A program made the translations under genes and the position numbers. A stretch of 58,445 bases of DNA from Mycobacterium sp. PS03-16 (GTDB taxonomy: Bacteria; Actinomycetota; Actinomycetes; Mycobacteriales; Mycobacteriaceae): positions 1 through 58,445 of the forward strand of contig NZ_SPQO01000029.1 in NCBI RefSeq assembly GCF_004570325.1. The letters run 5' to 3'. The notes under the pieces are model-generated. The model was not told where the DNA came from and did no database searches. It was given only the letters and a program-made list of their open reading frames with translations. Below are positions 49,601 to 57,272 of the stretch, one piece after another. Positions within the stretch are counted from its first letter, which is position 1. The number at the start of each line of letters is the position of its first letter.

Positions 49601-50211
49601 GCGGCGGCCACCGCGTCGCGGTGGGGGTCGGCCTGTGGCCGCACGTCGAACACCACCAGGTGCTCGGCGGTCGGCGCGGAGGTGATCAGATCGACTGCGT
49701 CGCCGAGGAAGTCGACGCTGGCGAAGACGGCGACCGGTTCGGTCTCGGCGAGGATCGGCCGCAGCGACGTCACCGCGGCGCTGGTCTGCAGCGGCACCGC
49801 GACCGCGCCGAGGTAGTTGAGCGCCATGTCGATGACGGTGTAGTCCACGCTGGTGAATCCGAGCACCGCTACGCGGTCGCCGGGTGCCACGGCCGCGGCG
49901 CCCAGCGCGCCGGCGAGTGCCTTGACGCGGTCCCAGGTCTCGCGGTACGTGATCGTCTCGAATCGGGGGAGCAGCTCGACGGTGGTCCGTCCGCCGGCGT
50001 CGGTGACGAATTCGACCGCGCGTTGCCCCAGCGCGGGCCGGTCGGCGTAGCCCTCCATGATGGTGCGGACGATGTCGGGCAGCCGGAACCCGGGGGTGTC
50101 GATCGCCTCGCCGATCGCCGCCTCCGGCGTGGCGGCGGCGAACTGCGGGTCGGTGGCGTACAACTCGGCGATGCGGCGCTCGAGGCGCGCTTCCCGGTCA
50201 TCGGTCGGCAT
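46675..50211 (-). CDS. car: Carboxylic acid reductase (CAR/FadD9 type)
   Basis: 1178 residues, full-length. Adenylation domain: LLIYTSGSTGTPKGAMYPE, TEGYGSTEAG, DGFYRTGDIVAETGPDRLQYLDRRNNVLKLSQGE. The carrier domain has the phosphopantetheine serine S688 in LGGDSLSAL. The NADPH reductase domain begins TVLLTGATGFLGRYLALDWL, with YGNSKWAGE holding the catalytic Tyr-Lys. It reduces carboxylic acids to aldehydes with ATP and NADPH. A phosphopantetheinyl transferase, not in this window, is needed. M. tuberculosis Rv2590 (fadD9) occupies the same place next to gabT. It ends in a strong terminator. Confidence 0.96.
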   Translation of the reverse strand: MPTDDREARLERRIAELYATDPQFAAATPEAAIGEAIDTPGFRLPDIVRTIMEGYADRPALGQRAVEFVTDAGGRTTVELLPRFETITYRETWDRVKALAGALGAAAVAPGDRVAVLGFTSVDYTVIDMALNYLGAVAVPLQTSAAVTSLRPILAETEPVAVFASVDFLGDAVDLITSAPTAEHLVVFDVRPQADPHRDAVAAATAALSPAGVSVQTLPEVIAHGRTLPAAAPHRFTDPDPLLLLIYTSGSTGTPKGAMYPERLVANSWRASARAAWGQQVVTPSIVLSFMPMSHMMGRGILYSALGVGGTVYFAARSDLSTLLEDVALVRPTHMNFVPRIWEMIYQELQSEIDRTAIGSDRDAVERRILTERRQTLLGGRGVAAMTGSAPISPELKAWVEDLIDLPLTEGYGSTEAGAVFVDGQVRRPPVRDYKLVDVPDLGYFRSDRPFPRGELLIKSDDLIPGYYKRPDITAEVFDEDGFYRTGDIVAETGPDRLQYLDRRNNVLKLSQGEFVTVSTLEAAYGTHPAVRQIYLYGNSARSHLLAVIVPTDDALAAAGGDADAVRATLTEAVQTVAREAGLQSYEIPRDFLVETEPFTLENGLLTGIRKLARPRLKEHYGPALEQLYVDLAEGQAAELRDLHQHAADRPVPDTVARAARALLGAAQVGEATDVGPQAHFTDLGGDSLSALTFANLLHDLFGVDVPVGVIVSPASDLAAIAAYIEAARSSSGARPTYASVHGRDATEVHARDLTLDKFLDADTLAAARSLPGPVSEVRTVLLTGATGFLGRYLALDWLERMALVGGTVICLVRAKDDDAARRRLDATFDSGDPDLLAHYRRLADGHLEVLAGDKGEADLGLPGQVWQRLADTVDLIVDPAALVNHVLPYSQLFGPNALGTAELIRLALTTRVKPFTYVSTIGVGAGIAPGHFTEDGDIRAISPTRAVDDSYANGYGNSKWAGEVLLREAHDLAGLPVAVFRCDMILADTTYAGQLNLPDMFTRMILSLVATGSAPRSFYELDAHGARRRAHYDGLPVEFIAEAINTLGGQAVHESGAGFLTYHVMNPYDDGIGLDEFVDWLLEAGYRIDRVDDYAAWLSRFDTAVRALPERQRQYSLLPLLHNYQRPMPPINGSIAPTDRFRAAVQEAKIGPDKDIPHVSAPMIVKYATDLELLGLL

Positions 50212-50273
50212 GGCGGAACCTCACAACACTTGAGCGGAACGGTGGCGGCGCCACGCTGCGCCCGCCAAGAACT

Positions 50274-50290
50274 ACGTTAGTAAAACTAAC
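50274..50290 (-). promoter_or_regulatory. Car promoter: -10 TAACGT overlapped by a palindrome
   Basis: GTTAGTAAAACTAAC (50276-50290) has perfect 6-bp arms around AAA. On the minus strand the -10-like TAACGT (50279-50274) overlaps it, 62 nt before the car start. No good -35 is visible. This suggests control by a repressor or activator that is not encoded next door. Confidence 0.5.
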
Positions 50291-50341
50291 CTTATTCCTC
50301 GTATTGCATAGGTTGTCAATGTGCTGTGAGGGATATCGCCG

Positions 50342-50968
50342 TCAGCGGATCGCCGGTACGGCGGCGCGCGCCGGCACGCGTCCGGCCAGTGCCTCGACCG
50401 CCGCCACCGGCTCGGGCACGGCGATCAACAGGGCGCGGGTCGCGCTGAGGGCCTCGTCGGAGGGCTCGACACCGCCGACCGCGGCCGCCAGGTCGAGCAG
50501 GTGCACCGTCGCCTCCATCAGCGCGACCTCGGTGACCACCGCGAGGGTGGCGCTGCCGACCACGGGATAGGCGATGACGGTGTCGGGATCGACGGGGTGG
50601 GCGCGGAGCCGTTCGGCGTTGACCGCGAACCGGGCCGCGGCCAGGGAGGGGGTGAGCCCGCGCGCCTCGGCGAGCGCCCCGGCCGCCACGTCGCCCGCCA
50701 TGGTCTGCGCGGCACCCTCGGGTGCGTTGAACGTGCGCAGCAGGTCGGCCGGGTCCGTCACCGCGGCCGGTCCCGCGATCGCGGCGCCGCTGAGCTGGTC
50801 GAAGAGTGAGTCGCCGGGGCAGACGTGGGCCACCAGCGCCGCGACATCCCAGCCGTCGCACCGGGTCGGTGTGCTCCACTCGTCCGCGGTGAGCTCCGCG
50901 CAGCGCCGGCTCCACCGGTCCCAGGCGTCCGCGAGGACCGTCCGCGGGGTGAAGGGTCCGCATCCCAT
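50342..50968 (-). CDS. Mycothiol-dependent maleylpyruvate isomerase-fold (DinB-like) protein
   Basis: 208 residues. N-terminal DinB/MDMPI helical bundle: AWDRWSRRCAELTADEWSTPTRCDGWDVAALVAHVCPG, with the metal-site histidine in VAHV, and E/H in MEATVHLLDLAAAVGG as the second pair. Such proteins use mycothiol as thiol cofactor; the substrate is unknown. ATG 50968 was chosen because TAGGCT (50981-50976) lies 7 nt upstream, a leaderless pattern. The upstream part of the longer frame has no domain pattern. Confidence 0.82.
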   Translation of the reverse strand: MGCGPFTPRTVLADAWDRWSRRCAELTADEWSTPTRCDGWDVAALVAHVCPGDSLFDQLSGAAIAGPAAVTDPADLLRTFNAPEGAAQTMAGDVAAGALAEARGLTPSLAAARFAVNAERLRAHPVDPDTVIAYPVVGSATLAVVTEVALMEATVHLLDLAAAVGGVEPSDEALSATRALLIAVPEPVAAVEALAGRVPARAAVPAIR

Positions 50969-50975
50969 GCCGCCC

Positions 50976-50981
50976 AGCCTA
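50976..50981 (-). promoter_or_regulatory. -10 box TAGGCT for the leaderless isomerase-fold gene
   Basis: On the minus strand, TAGGCT, 7 nt (GGGCGGC), then ATG 50968. Confidence 0.5.
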
Positions 50982-51042
50982 TGGCTGTTACGCGGACGCG
51001 CGGTCCGGGTACTCCGTGCCCACCACACCCCAGGAGGCAACC

Positions 51043-51765
51043 ATGATCGGAACCAAGAACCCCGACCGGCCGCGGGGCGGCCGGATGCACATTCCCCGCA
51101 GCCGCGGCGCGGCCAGCGGGTTCCTACTCATCCTGCTCGGCCTGTGGGGTGCGCTCATCCCGTTCGTCGGGCCGTACTTCGACTTCGCATTCACCCCCGA
51201 CCAGCCCTGGACGTGGACGAACGCCCGCGGCTGGCTCGAGGTCCTGCCGGGCGCGGTCGCCGTCGTCGGTGGTTTTTTCATGCTGACGTCGCGTAACCGC
51301 GCGACCGCGATGCTGGGTGGCTGGCTGGCCGTCGCGGCCGGCGCCTGGTTCGTCGTCGGCCGCGCCGTGGCCGGTCTGCTCGGCCTGGGCAGCGCCGGCG
51401 CCCCGGTGGCCACCAGCGACACCAAGCGGGTGTGGCTGGAGCTGACCTACTTCTACGGCCTCGGCGCGCTGATCGTGTTCCTCGGCGCGCTCGCGCTCGG
51501 CCGCCTGTCGGTGCGCAGCGTCCGCGACGTCGAGTACGCGCAGCGGACGGTCGCCGCGACCGACACCACCGCGGTGACGCACACCGGTCCGCAACCGGCG
51601 GCGGTCGGCCCCATGACGCATACCGGCCCGCAGCCGGTGGCCGCCCCGATGAGCAATCAGCCCACCGAGGTGATCCCCCCGCAGCAGCCGGTGGCGCCGC
51701 GTAAGCGCAGCCTGCTCGACCGGTTCCGTGGCGGCGGACGCGGCCGCCCCCTCGTCCACCACTGA
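51043..51765 (+). CDS. Membrane protein with Pro/Thr-rich cytosolic tail
   Basis: 240 residues. AGGAGG precedes ATG 51043. There are about four TM segments (GFLLILLGLWGALIPFVG; VLPGAVAVVGGFFML; AMLGGWLAVAAGAWFVV; TYFYGLGALIVFLGALALG). The C-terminal ~70 residues repeat THTGPQP twice and end basic (RKRSLLDRFRGGGRGRPLVHH). TT-rich Thr/Pro tails of this kind are frequent kinase targets in mycobacteria, but that is inference. No named family recognised. Confidence 0.72.
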   Translation: MIGTKNPDRPRGGRMHIPRSRGAASGFLLILLGLWGALIPFVGPYFDFAFTPDQPWTWTNARGWLEVLPGAVAVVGGFFMLTSRNRATAMLGGWLAVAAGAWFVVGRAVAGLLGLGSAGAPVATSDTKRVWLELTYFYGLGALIVFLGALALGRLSVRSVRDVEYAQRTVAATDTTAVTHTGPQPAAVGPMTHTGPQPVAAPMSNQPTEVIPPQQPVAPRKRSLLDRFRGGGRGRPLVHH

Positions 51766-51777
51766 CGCCGACGTGCC

Positions 51778-51813
51778 GAATCCCGGTCGCCCGAGGAGGG
51801 GCGGCCGGGATTC
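51778..51813. terminator. Bidirectional terminator between convergent genes
   Basis: 15-nt arms (51778-51792 and 51799-51813) pair with one G-T mismatch around a GAGGAG loop. It sits between the ends of the membrane-protein gene (+) and the aldehyde dehydrogenase gene (-). Confidence 0.8.
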
Positions 51814-51831
51814 GTCATATCCGGAACGGCG

Positions 51832-53265
51832 TCAGCCGGTGTAGGCCATCACGTGCTTGATGCGGGTGTAGTCCTCCAGGCCGTACATCGACAGATCCTT
51901 GCCGTGGCCGGAGGACTTGAAGCCGCCGTGCGGCATCTCGGCCACCAGGGGGATGTGGGTGTTGATCCACACACAGCCGAAGTCCAGCGCGGCCGACACC
52001 CGCAGCGCCCGTGACACATCGCGCGTCCACACCGACGAGGCCAGTCCGTACTCCACGCCGTTGGCCCAGGCGATCGCCTCGTCCTCGTCGGAGAAGCTCT
52101 GCACGGTGATCACCGGCCCGAAGATCTCCTGCTGGATCATCCGGTCGTCCTGCAGCAGACCGCCCACCACGGTCGGTTCCACGTAAAAACCCTTGTCGCC
52201 CTGCCGGTTTCCGCCGACGGCCACCTTCGCGTGCGACGGCACGTCCTCGAAGAAGCTCATCACGCGCTCGAGCTGGTTGGCGTTGTTGACCGGCGGCACC
52301 CAGGCGTCCTCGTCGTCGGCGGGCTTGCCGAACGTCGTCGTCGCGGCCTTGGCCTGTTCGGCCAGCGCGTCGGTCAGGTCGGAGGCGATGCGGGCCGGTG
52401 CCAGCACCCGCGTCGCGGCGGTGCAGTCCTGTCCGGCGTTGAAGTAGCCGGCGGTGGCGATGCCCTCGGCGGCCGCGGCGATGTCGGCGTCGTCGAACAC
52501 GATCACCGGAGCCTTGCCGCCGAGCTCGAGGTGGGTGCGCTTGAGGTTGCCGCCGGCGCTGACCGCGACGGCCTTGCCCGCGGCGACCGATCCGGTGATG
52601 GCCACCATCTCCGGCGTCGGGTGGGCGACCAGGTTGGCGCCGGTCACCCGGTCGCCGGTGATGACGTTGAGCACGCCCGGCGGCAGGTGCTTGGCGGCCA
52701 GTTCGGCGAGCATCACCGTGGTCACCGGGGTGGTGTCACTGGGTTTGATCACCACGGTGTTGCCTGCGGCGATGGCGGGGCAGATCTTCCAGATCGCCAT
52801 CATCATCGGGTAGTTCCAGGGCGCCACCTGACCGATCACGCCGACGGGTTCCCGGCGGATCCACGACGTGTGGTTCTCCATGTACTCGCCCGCCGACTTG
52901 CCCTCCAGCACCCGCGCCGCCCCGGCGAAGAACCGGATCTGGTCGACCATGGGCGGGATCTCCTCGGCCATGGTGACGTGGTTGGGCTTACCGGTGTTGC
53001 GGCCTTCGGCGGCCACCAGATCGTCGGCGGCCTTCTCGACCTCGTCGGCGAAGTCGAGCAGCGCCTTCTGTCGCTGCGCCGGGGTGGTGCGCTTCCACTC
53101 CTTGAAGGCCTTCGACGCTGCGCCGTAGGCGTTGTCGATGTCCTGCTCATTGGAGACGGGCGCGGTGCCGTACTGCTCGCCGGTGCTCGGGTCGACCAGC
53201 GGCATGGTGGCCCCGCTGACCGAGTCGACGAGCTCGCCGCCGATGAAGTTCCTGACCGTTGTCAC
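51832..53265 (-). CDS. Gamma-aminobutyraldehyde-type aldehyde dehydrogenase
   Basis: 477 residues. NAD-dependent ALDH: QVAPWNYPMMMAIWKICPAIAAGNTVVIKPSDTTP, ITGSVAAGKAV, LELGGKAPVIV with the general-base Glu, and the catalytic Cys in GYFNAGQDCTAATRV. The NAGQDC and HIPLVAEMPHGGFKSSGHGKD blocks match gamma-aminobutyraldehyde or betaine-aldehyde dehydrogenases. With gabT upstream on the same strand (36 bp gap), it fits polyamine-to-GABA-to-succinate catabolism. GTG 53265 has AGGAG 7 nt upstream. Confidence 0.9.
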   Translation of the reverse strand: MTTVRNFIGGELVDSVSGATMPLVDPSTGEQYGTAPVSNEQDIDNAYGAASKAFKEWKRTTPAQRQKALLDFADEVEKAADDLVAAEGRNTGKPNHVTMAEEIPPMVDQIRFFAGAARVLEGKSAGEYMENHTSWIRREPVGVIGQVAPWNYPMMMAIWKICPAIAAGNTVVIKPSDTTPVTTVMLAELAAKHLPPGVLNVITGDRVTGANLVAHPTPEMVAITGSVAAGKAVAVSAGGNLKRTHLELGGKAPVIVFDDADIAAAAEGIATAGYFNAGQDCTAATRVLAPARIASDLTDALAEQAKAATTTFGKPADDEDAWVPPVNNANQLERVMSFFEDVPSHAKVAVGGNRQGDKGFYVEPTVVGGLLQDDRMIQQEIFGPVITVQSFSDEDEAIAWANGVEYGLASSVWTRDVSRALRVSAALDFGCVWINTHIPLVAEMPHGGFKSSGHGKDLSMYGLEDYTRIKHVMAYTG

Positions 53266-53301
53266 AGATGTACTCCTGTCTTCGGGGTTTGACGGGGCCG
53301 G

Positions 53302-54645
53302 CTACGAATCGGCGAGGAGGAGGGCCAGCACGTCCAGACCCTCGATGAGCAGCTCGTCGCTGATCGCCAGCGGCGGCAGAAAGCGCAGCACATTGCCGTA
53401 GGTGCCGCAGGTCAGCACGATCACCCCGGCGGCGTGCGCACCGGTGGACACTGCCCTGGCCAGGTCGGCGTCCGGTTCGGTGGTGCCGGACTTGACCAGC
53501 TCGACGGCGATCATCGCGCCGCGGCCGCGGACGTCGCCGATACGGTCGTCCTGGGCCTGCAGCCGGTGCAGGCGGTCCTTCATCAGCGTCTCGATCGCCG
53601 CGGCGCGGGCCACCATGTCCTCGGCCTCGATGGTCTCGATGGTGGCCAGGGCCGCCGCGCAGGCCACGGGATTGCCGCCGTAGGTGCCGCCGAGCCCGGA
53701 GACATGTGGGGAGTCCATGATCTCGGCACGCCCGGTCACCGCGGACAGCGGCATCCCGCCGGCGATGCCCTTGGCGGTGACGATGAGGTCGGGCTCGATG
53801 TCCTCGTGCTCACAGGCGAACATGCGGCCGGTGCGGGCGAAGCCGGTCTGCACCTCGTCGGCGATGAACACCACGCCGTTGCGGCGGCACCAGTCCAGCA
53901 GGGTCGGCAGGAACCCCTCGGCCGGGACGATGAACCCGCCCTCACCCTGGATGGGCTCGATGATCACCGCGGCCAGGTTGTCGGCGCCGACCTGCTTGTC
54001 GATCACCGTGATCGCGCGCCGGGCGGCGAGCTCCCCGTCGGTGGCCAGTTCCTTGCCGCCGAACTCGGCGTCGCGGAAGGGGTAGGACAGCGGGGCGCGG
54101 TAGATCTCGGGGGCGAACGGACCGAAACCGTGCTTGTACGGCATCACCTTCGCGGTCAGCGCCATCGTGAGGTTGGTGCGGCCGTGGTAGGCGTGGTCGA
54201 ACGACACCACCGCGGGTTTCCGCGTGTACGAACGGGCGATCTTGATCGCGTTCTCGACGGCCTCGGAACCGGAGTTGAACAGTGCTGTGCGCTTCTCGCC
54301 GGTGCCGGGGGTGAGCCGGTTGAGGGCCTCGGCGACGGCCACGTACCCCTCGTAGGGCGTGACCATGAAACAGGTGTGGGTGAACTCGCCGGCCTGGGCG
54401 GCGACCGCGTCGACGACGCGCGGTGCGGCGTTGCCGACGGTGGTGACGGCGATGCCGGAGCCCAGATCGATGAGCCGGTTGCCGTCGACGTCCTCGACGA
54501 TGCCGCCGCCCGCGCGGGCGGCGTAGACCGGCATCGTGGTGCCGACACCCCGCGACACGGCGGCCGCCTTACGGTCGATGAGCGCCTGCGACTTCGGGCC
54601 CGGGATGGCGGTGGCGAGGTGGCGGCTCTGCTCGAGGGTGGTCAC
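53302..54645 (-). CDS. gabT: 4-aminobutyrate aminotransferase GabT
   Basis: 447 residues. Class III PLP aminotransferase: FTHTCFMVTPYEGYVAVAEALN, NSGSEAVENAIKIAR (phosphate loop), FDHAYHGRT, VIIEPIQGEGGFIVP, FIADEVQTGFARTGRMFACEH with the PLP-ring Asp, and the Schiff-base Lys in IVTAKGIAGGMPLSAVTGR. It transfers the amino group of GABA to 2-oxoglutarate. It starts at GTG 54645 after AGGAG and is cotranscribed with the aldehyde dehydrogenase. Confidence 0.95.
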   Translation of the reverse strand: MTTLEQSRHLATAIPGPKSQALIDRKAAAVSRGVGTTMPVYAARAGGGIVEDVDGNRLIDLGSGIAVTTVGNAAPRVVDAVAAQAGEFTHTCFMVTPYEGYVAVAEALNRLTPGTGEKRTALFNSGSEAVENAIKIARSYTRKPAVVSFDHAYHGRTNLTMALTAKVMPYKHGFGPFAPEIYRAPLSYPFRDAEFGGKELATDGELAARRAITVIDKQVGADNLAAVIIEPIQGEGGFIVPAEGFLPTLLDWCRRNGVVFIADEVQTGFARTGRMFACEHEDIEPDLIVTAKGIAGGMPLSAVTGRAEIMDSPHVSGLGGTYGGNPVACAAALATIETIEAEDMVARAAAIETLMKDRLHRLQAQDDRIGDVRGRGAMIAVELVKSGTTEPDADLARAVSTGAHAAGVIVLTCGTYGNVLRFLPPLAISDELLIEGLDVLALLLADS

Positions 54646-55021
54646 AAGGCTCCTGCTTCACGTCAGGGCGGCGGTGAATCTCAGACATCACCGAGCCTAG
54701 TCGGATCATGGGCGAGCGCGGCGGGAAACAGCGGTCGCGGCCCCTCGAAACTATGGAAAGCGTCGTCGATCCGCAAGATATGTGCGAATCGCGTGGCGGT
54801 CGCCCGGATCGCCACCGGTTCCGCCGGTGTTCGCGCCCCCCGGCGGGTGGCACATCCCTGCTGCCCAGCGGAAGAAACCGGCGCGGCGCTGCGCCGCAGG
54901 TGACGGCGCAGTCACGGCGGGAAAGGGGACAATGGCACACTGGTCACCTACGAGGTGCCCGATCCGGGGGGATTGCGGGCGCCGTGACCGTCAAGAACCG
55001 ATACGAAAGACGCTTGCTGTT
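54646..55021. other. Divergent promoter region, gabT (-) and yajC (+)
   Basis: 376 bp with no convincing gene. Frames that run through it to yajC have basic, repetitive composition typical of noncoding GC-rich DNA. It should hold the promoters of both transcripts. I see no clear -35/-10 pair or palindrome. No regulator gene is present, although a PucR-type regulator is sometimes linked to gab genes. Confidence 0.5.
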
Positions 55022-55378
55022 ATGGACCTGGTCGTTTTCCTGCCCCTGCTCATCATCCTCGGCGCCTTCATGTTCTTCGCGTCGCGGCGCCAGCGCAAGG
55101 CCATGCAGGCCACGATCGATCTGCACAATTCGCTGGCGATCGGCGACCGGATCCACACCACCTCCGGCCTGGAGGGCACCATCACCGGCATCACCGACGA
55201 CGACATCCAGCTCGAGATCGCACCCGGCGTCGTCACCACGTGGATGAAGCTGGCGGTGCGCGACCGCATCGAGGCCACGGACGCGACCGACGACGAGGTC
55301 GACGCCGATCCCGCGACCGAGGTGTTCGACACCCCGGCCCCGGACACCGGCGACACCGACCGGCTCAAGCGCGACTGA
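55022..55378 (+). CDS. yajC: Preprotein translocase subunit YajC
   Basis: 118 residues. One N-terminal TM (DLVVFLPLLIILGAFMFFASRRQRKAM), then the YajC domain SLAIGDRIHTTSGLEGTITGITDDDIQLEIAPGVVTTWMKLAVRDRIE, and an acidic tail. It associates with SecDF, which follow. The start ATG 55022 follows directly after a T-rich stretch with no Shine-Dalgarno, so the mRNA may be leaderless or have a weak site. Confidence 0.94.
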   Translation: MDLVVFLPLLIILGAFMFFASRRQRKAMQATIDLHNSLAIGDRIHTTSGLEGTITGITDDDIQLEIAPGVVTTWMKLAVRDRIEATDATDDEVDADPATEVFDTPAPDTGDTDRLKRD

Positions 55379-55460
55379 CCGCGGACTGACCGAAGCATCC
55401 AGCATCGCCACGTACCCTTTGCGGTGCTGACGAACTGAACTCCGAGGGGACCCAAGCAAC

Positions 55461-57269
55461 GTGGCATCGTCTTCGGCGCCGGTACATCCTGCCCGCTATC
55501 TGTCGCTCTTCCTGGTGCTGCTGGTCGGCGTGTACCTGCTGGTCTTCCTGACCGGTGACAAGAAACCCGATCCGAAACTGGGCATCGACCTGCAGGGCGG
55601 TACCCGCGTCACCCTGACCGCGCGCACACCCGACGGCTCGCCGCCCACCGCGGAATCGCTCGCCCAGGCCCAGCAGATCATCAGCGCGCGCGTCGACGGC
55701 CTCGGCGTGTCGGGCTCCGAGGTGGTCATCGACGGCGACAACCTGGTGATCACCGTTCCGGGCAACGACGGCAACGAGGCCCGCAACCTCGGCCAGACCG
55801 CACGCCTCTATATCCGCCCGGTGATCCACGCGATCCAGGCGCAGCCGCCCGGTGAGCAGGGACAGCCCGAGGAGGCCCCGCCCGGCGCGCCGCCCGCGGG
55901 CGGCCCGGCGATACCCGGCCTGCCCGGCGGACCGGCCGCACCGGGTCAGCCCGGCTTGATCCCGGGTCTGGTCCCCGGCCAGCCGGGTGAGCCCGCCCCG
56001 CCCGCCGGTGAGCCGGCCCCCCAGCCGCGGCCGTATCCGCAGCAGCCGGCGCCCACCGAGCCCACCGAGCCGACGCCCGCCCCGCCGGCGCCCGCCCCGC
56101 CCGCCGGGGAGTCGCCCGCGCCGACCCCGGGACCCGACACCCCCGACGAGCGGGCCGACCTGGCCCAGCGCATCGCCGACGAGAAGCAGCTGCGCCAGAG
56201 CGACGATCCGTCGATCCAGCTGCTGGCCCTGCAGTTCCAGGCCACCCGCTGCGGCGAGGACGACGTGCTGTCCGGCAACGACGATCCGAATCTGCCGCTG
56301 GTGACGTGTTCGACCGACGGCCAGACGGTGTACCTGCTGAACAAGTCGATCATCAGCGGCGAACAGATCGCCGACGCCAGCTCGGGCCTGGACCCGCAGC
56401 GCGGCCAGTACATCGTCGATCTGCAATTCAAAGAGGACGCCGCCCAGATCTGGGCCGACTTCACCGCGGCCAACGTCGGCACGCAGACCGCCTTCGTGCT
56501 CGACTCCCAGGTGGTCAGCGCCCCCGAGATCCAGGAGGCGATCCCGGGCGGCCAAACCCAGATCACCGGTCAGTTCACCCAGCAGACCGCGACCGAGCTG
56601 GCCAACGTGCTCAAGTACGGCTCGCTGCCGCTGTCCTTCGAGTCGTCGGAGGCCGAGACGGTATCGGCGACCCTCGGGCTGTCGTCGCTGCGGGCCGGCC
56701 TGATCGCCGGTGCCGTCGGCCTGGCCGCCGTGCTGCTCTATTCGTTGGTCTACTACCGCATGCTCGGCGTGCTGGTGGCGCTGTCGCTGGTGGCTTCCGG
56801 GGTCGTGGTGTTCGCGATCCTGGTGTTGCTGGGGCGCTACATCAACTACACCCTCGACCTCGCCGGTATCGCCGGTCTGATCATCGGTATCGGCACCACG
56901 GCCGACTCGTTCGTGGTGTTCTTCGAACGCATCAAGGACGAGATCCGCGAAGGCCGGTCGTTCCGCTCGGCGGTACCGCGCGGTTGGGCCCGGGCCCGCA
57001 AGACGATCGTGTCCGGCAACGCGGTGAGCTTCCTGGCCGCGGCGGTGCTGTACTTCCTGGCGGTGGGACAGGTGAAGGGCTTCGCGTTCACCCTCGGCCT
57101 GACCACGATCCTCGACGTCGTGGTGGTGTTCCTGGTGACGTGGCCGCTGGTGTACCTGGCATCGAAGTCGACGATGCTGGCCAAGCCGGCGTTCAACGGC
57201 CTCGGCGCGGTCCAGCAGATCGCACGTGAACGACGGGCGGCCGCACACGCGACCGCGGGACGGGGTTAG
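55461..57269 (+). CDS. secD: Protein translocase subunit SecD
   Basis: 602 residues from GTG 55461 with GAGGGGA upstream. TM1 is YLSLFLVLLVGVYLLVFL, then the P1 periplasmic domain starting GIDLQGGTRVTLTAR, and TM2-6 with the proton-relay region GLIIGIGTTADSFVVFFERIKDEI (conserved Asp kept). A Pro/Gly/Ala-rich insertion at ~128-228 interrupts the periplasmic domain. With SecF it uses proton-motive force to complete Sec export. 82 bp after yajC. Confidence 0.96.
   Translation: MASSSAPVHPARYLSLFLVLLVGVYLLVFLTGDKKPDPKLGIDLQGGTRVTLTARTPDGSPPTAESLAQAQQIISARVDGLGVSGSEVVIDGDNLVITVPGNDGNEARNLGQTARLYIRPVIHAIQAQPPGEQGQPEEAPPGAPPAGGPAIPGLPGGPAAPGQPGLIPGLVPGQPGEPAPPAGEPAPQPRPYPQQPAPTEPTEPTPAPPAPAPPAGESPAPTPGPDTPDERADLAQRIADEKQLRQSDDPSIQLLALQFQATRCGEDDVLSGNDDPNLPLVTCSTDGQTVYLLNKSIISGEQIADASSGLDPQRGQYIVDLQFKEDAAQIWADFTAANVGTQTAFVLDSQVVSAPEIQEAIPGGQTQITGQFTQQTATELANVLKYGSLPLSFESSEAETVSATLGLSSLRAGLIAGAVGLAAVLLYSLVYYRMLGVLVALSLVASGVVVFAILVLLGRYINYTLDLAGIAGLIIGIGTTADSFVVFFERIKDEIREGRSFRSAVPRGWARARKTIVSGNAVSFLAAAVLYFLAVGQVKGFAFTLGLTTILDVVVVFLVTWPLVYLASKSTMLAKPAFNGLGAVQQIARERRAAAHATAGRG
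55842..56144 (+). repeat. Pro-rich low-complexity insertion in SecD
   Basis: About 100 codons, with roughly half of the residues Pro, Gly or Ala (PGLPGGPAAPGQPGLIPGL, EPTEPTPAPPAPAPP). It would be an extended extracytoplasmic linker in the first periplasmic domain. Repeat-like codon runs make it prone to length change. Confidence 0.7.
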
Positions 57270-57272
57270 GCC

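Noticed and set aside
48115..50280. 721-residue plus-strand open frame
   Set aside because: Antisense of the carboxylic acid reductase gene; low-complexity Gly/Arg/Val composition.
50276..50298. IdeR iron box upstream of car
   Set aside because: Only the right half (CTAACCT) matches the consensus; the left half does not. Kept as an unspecified palindrome.
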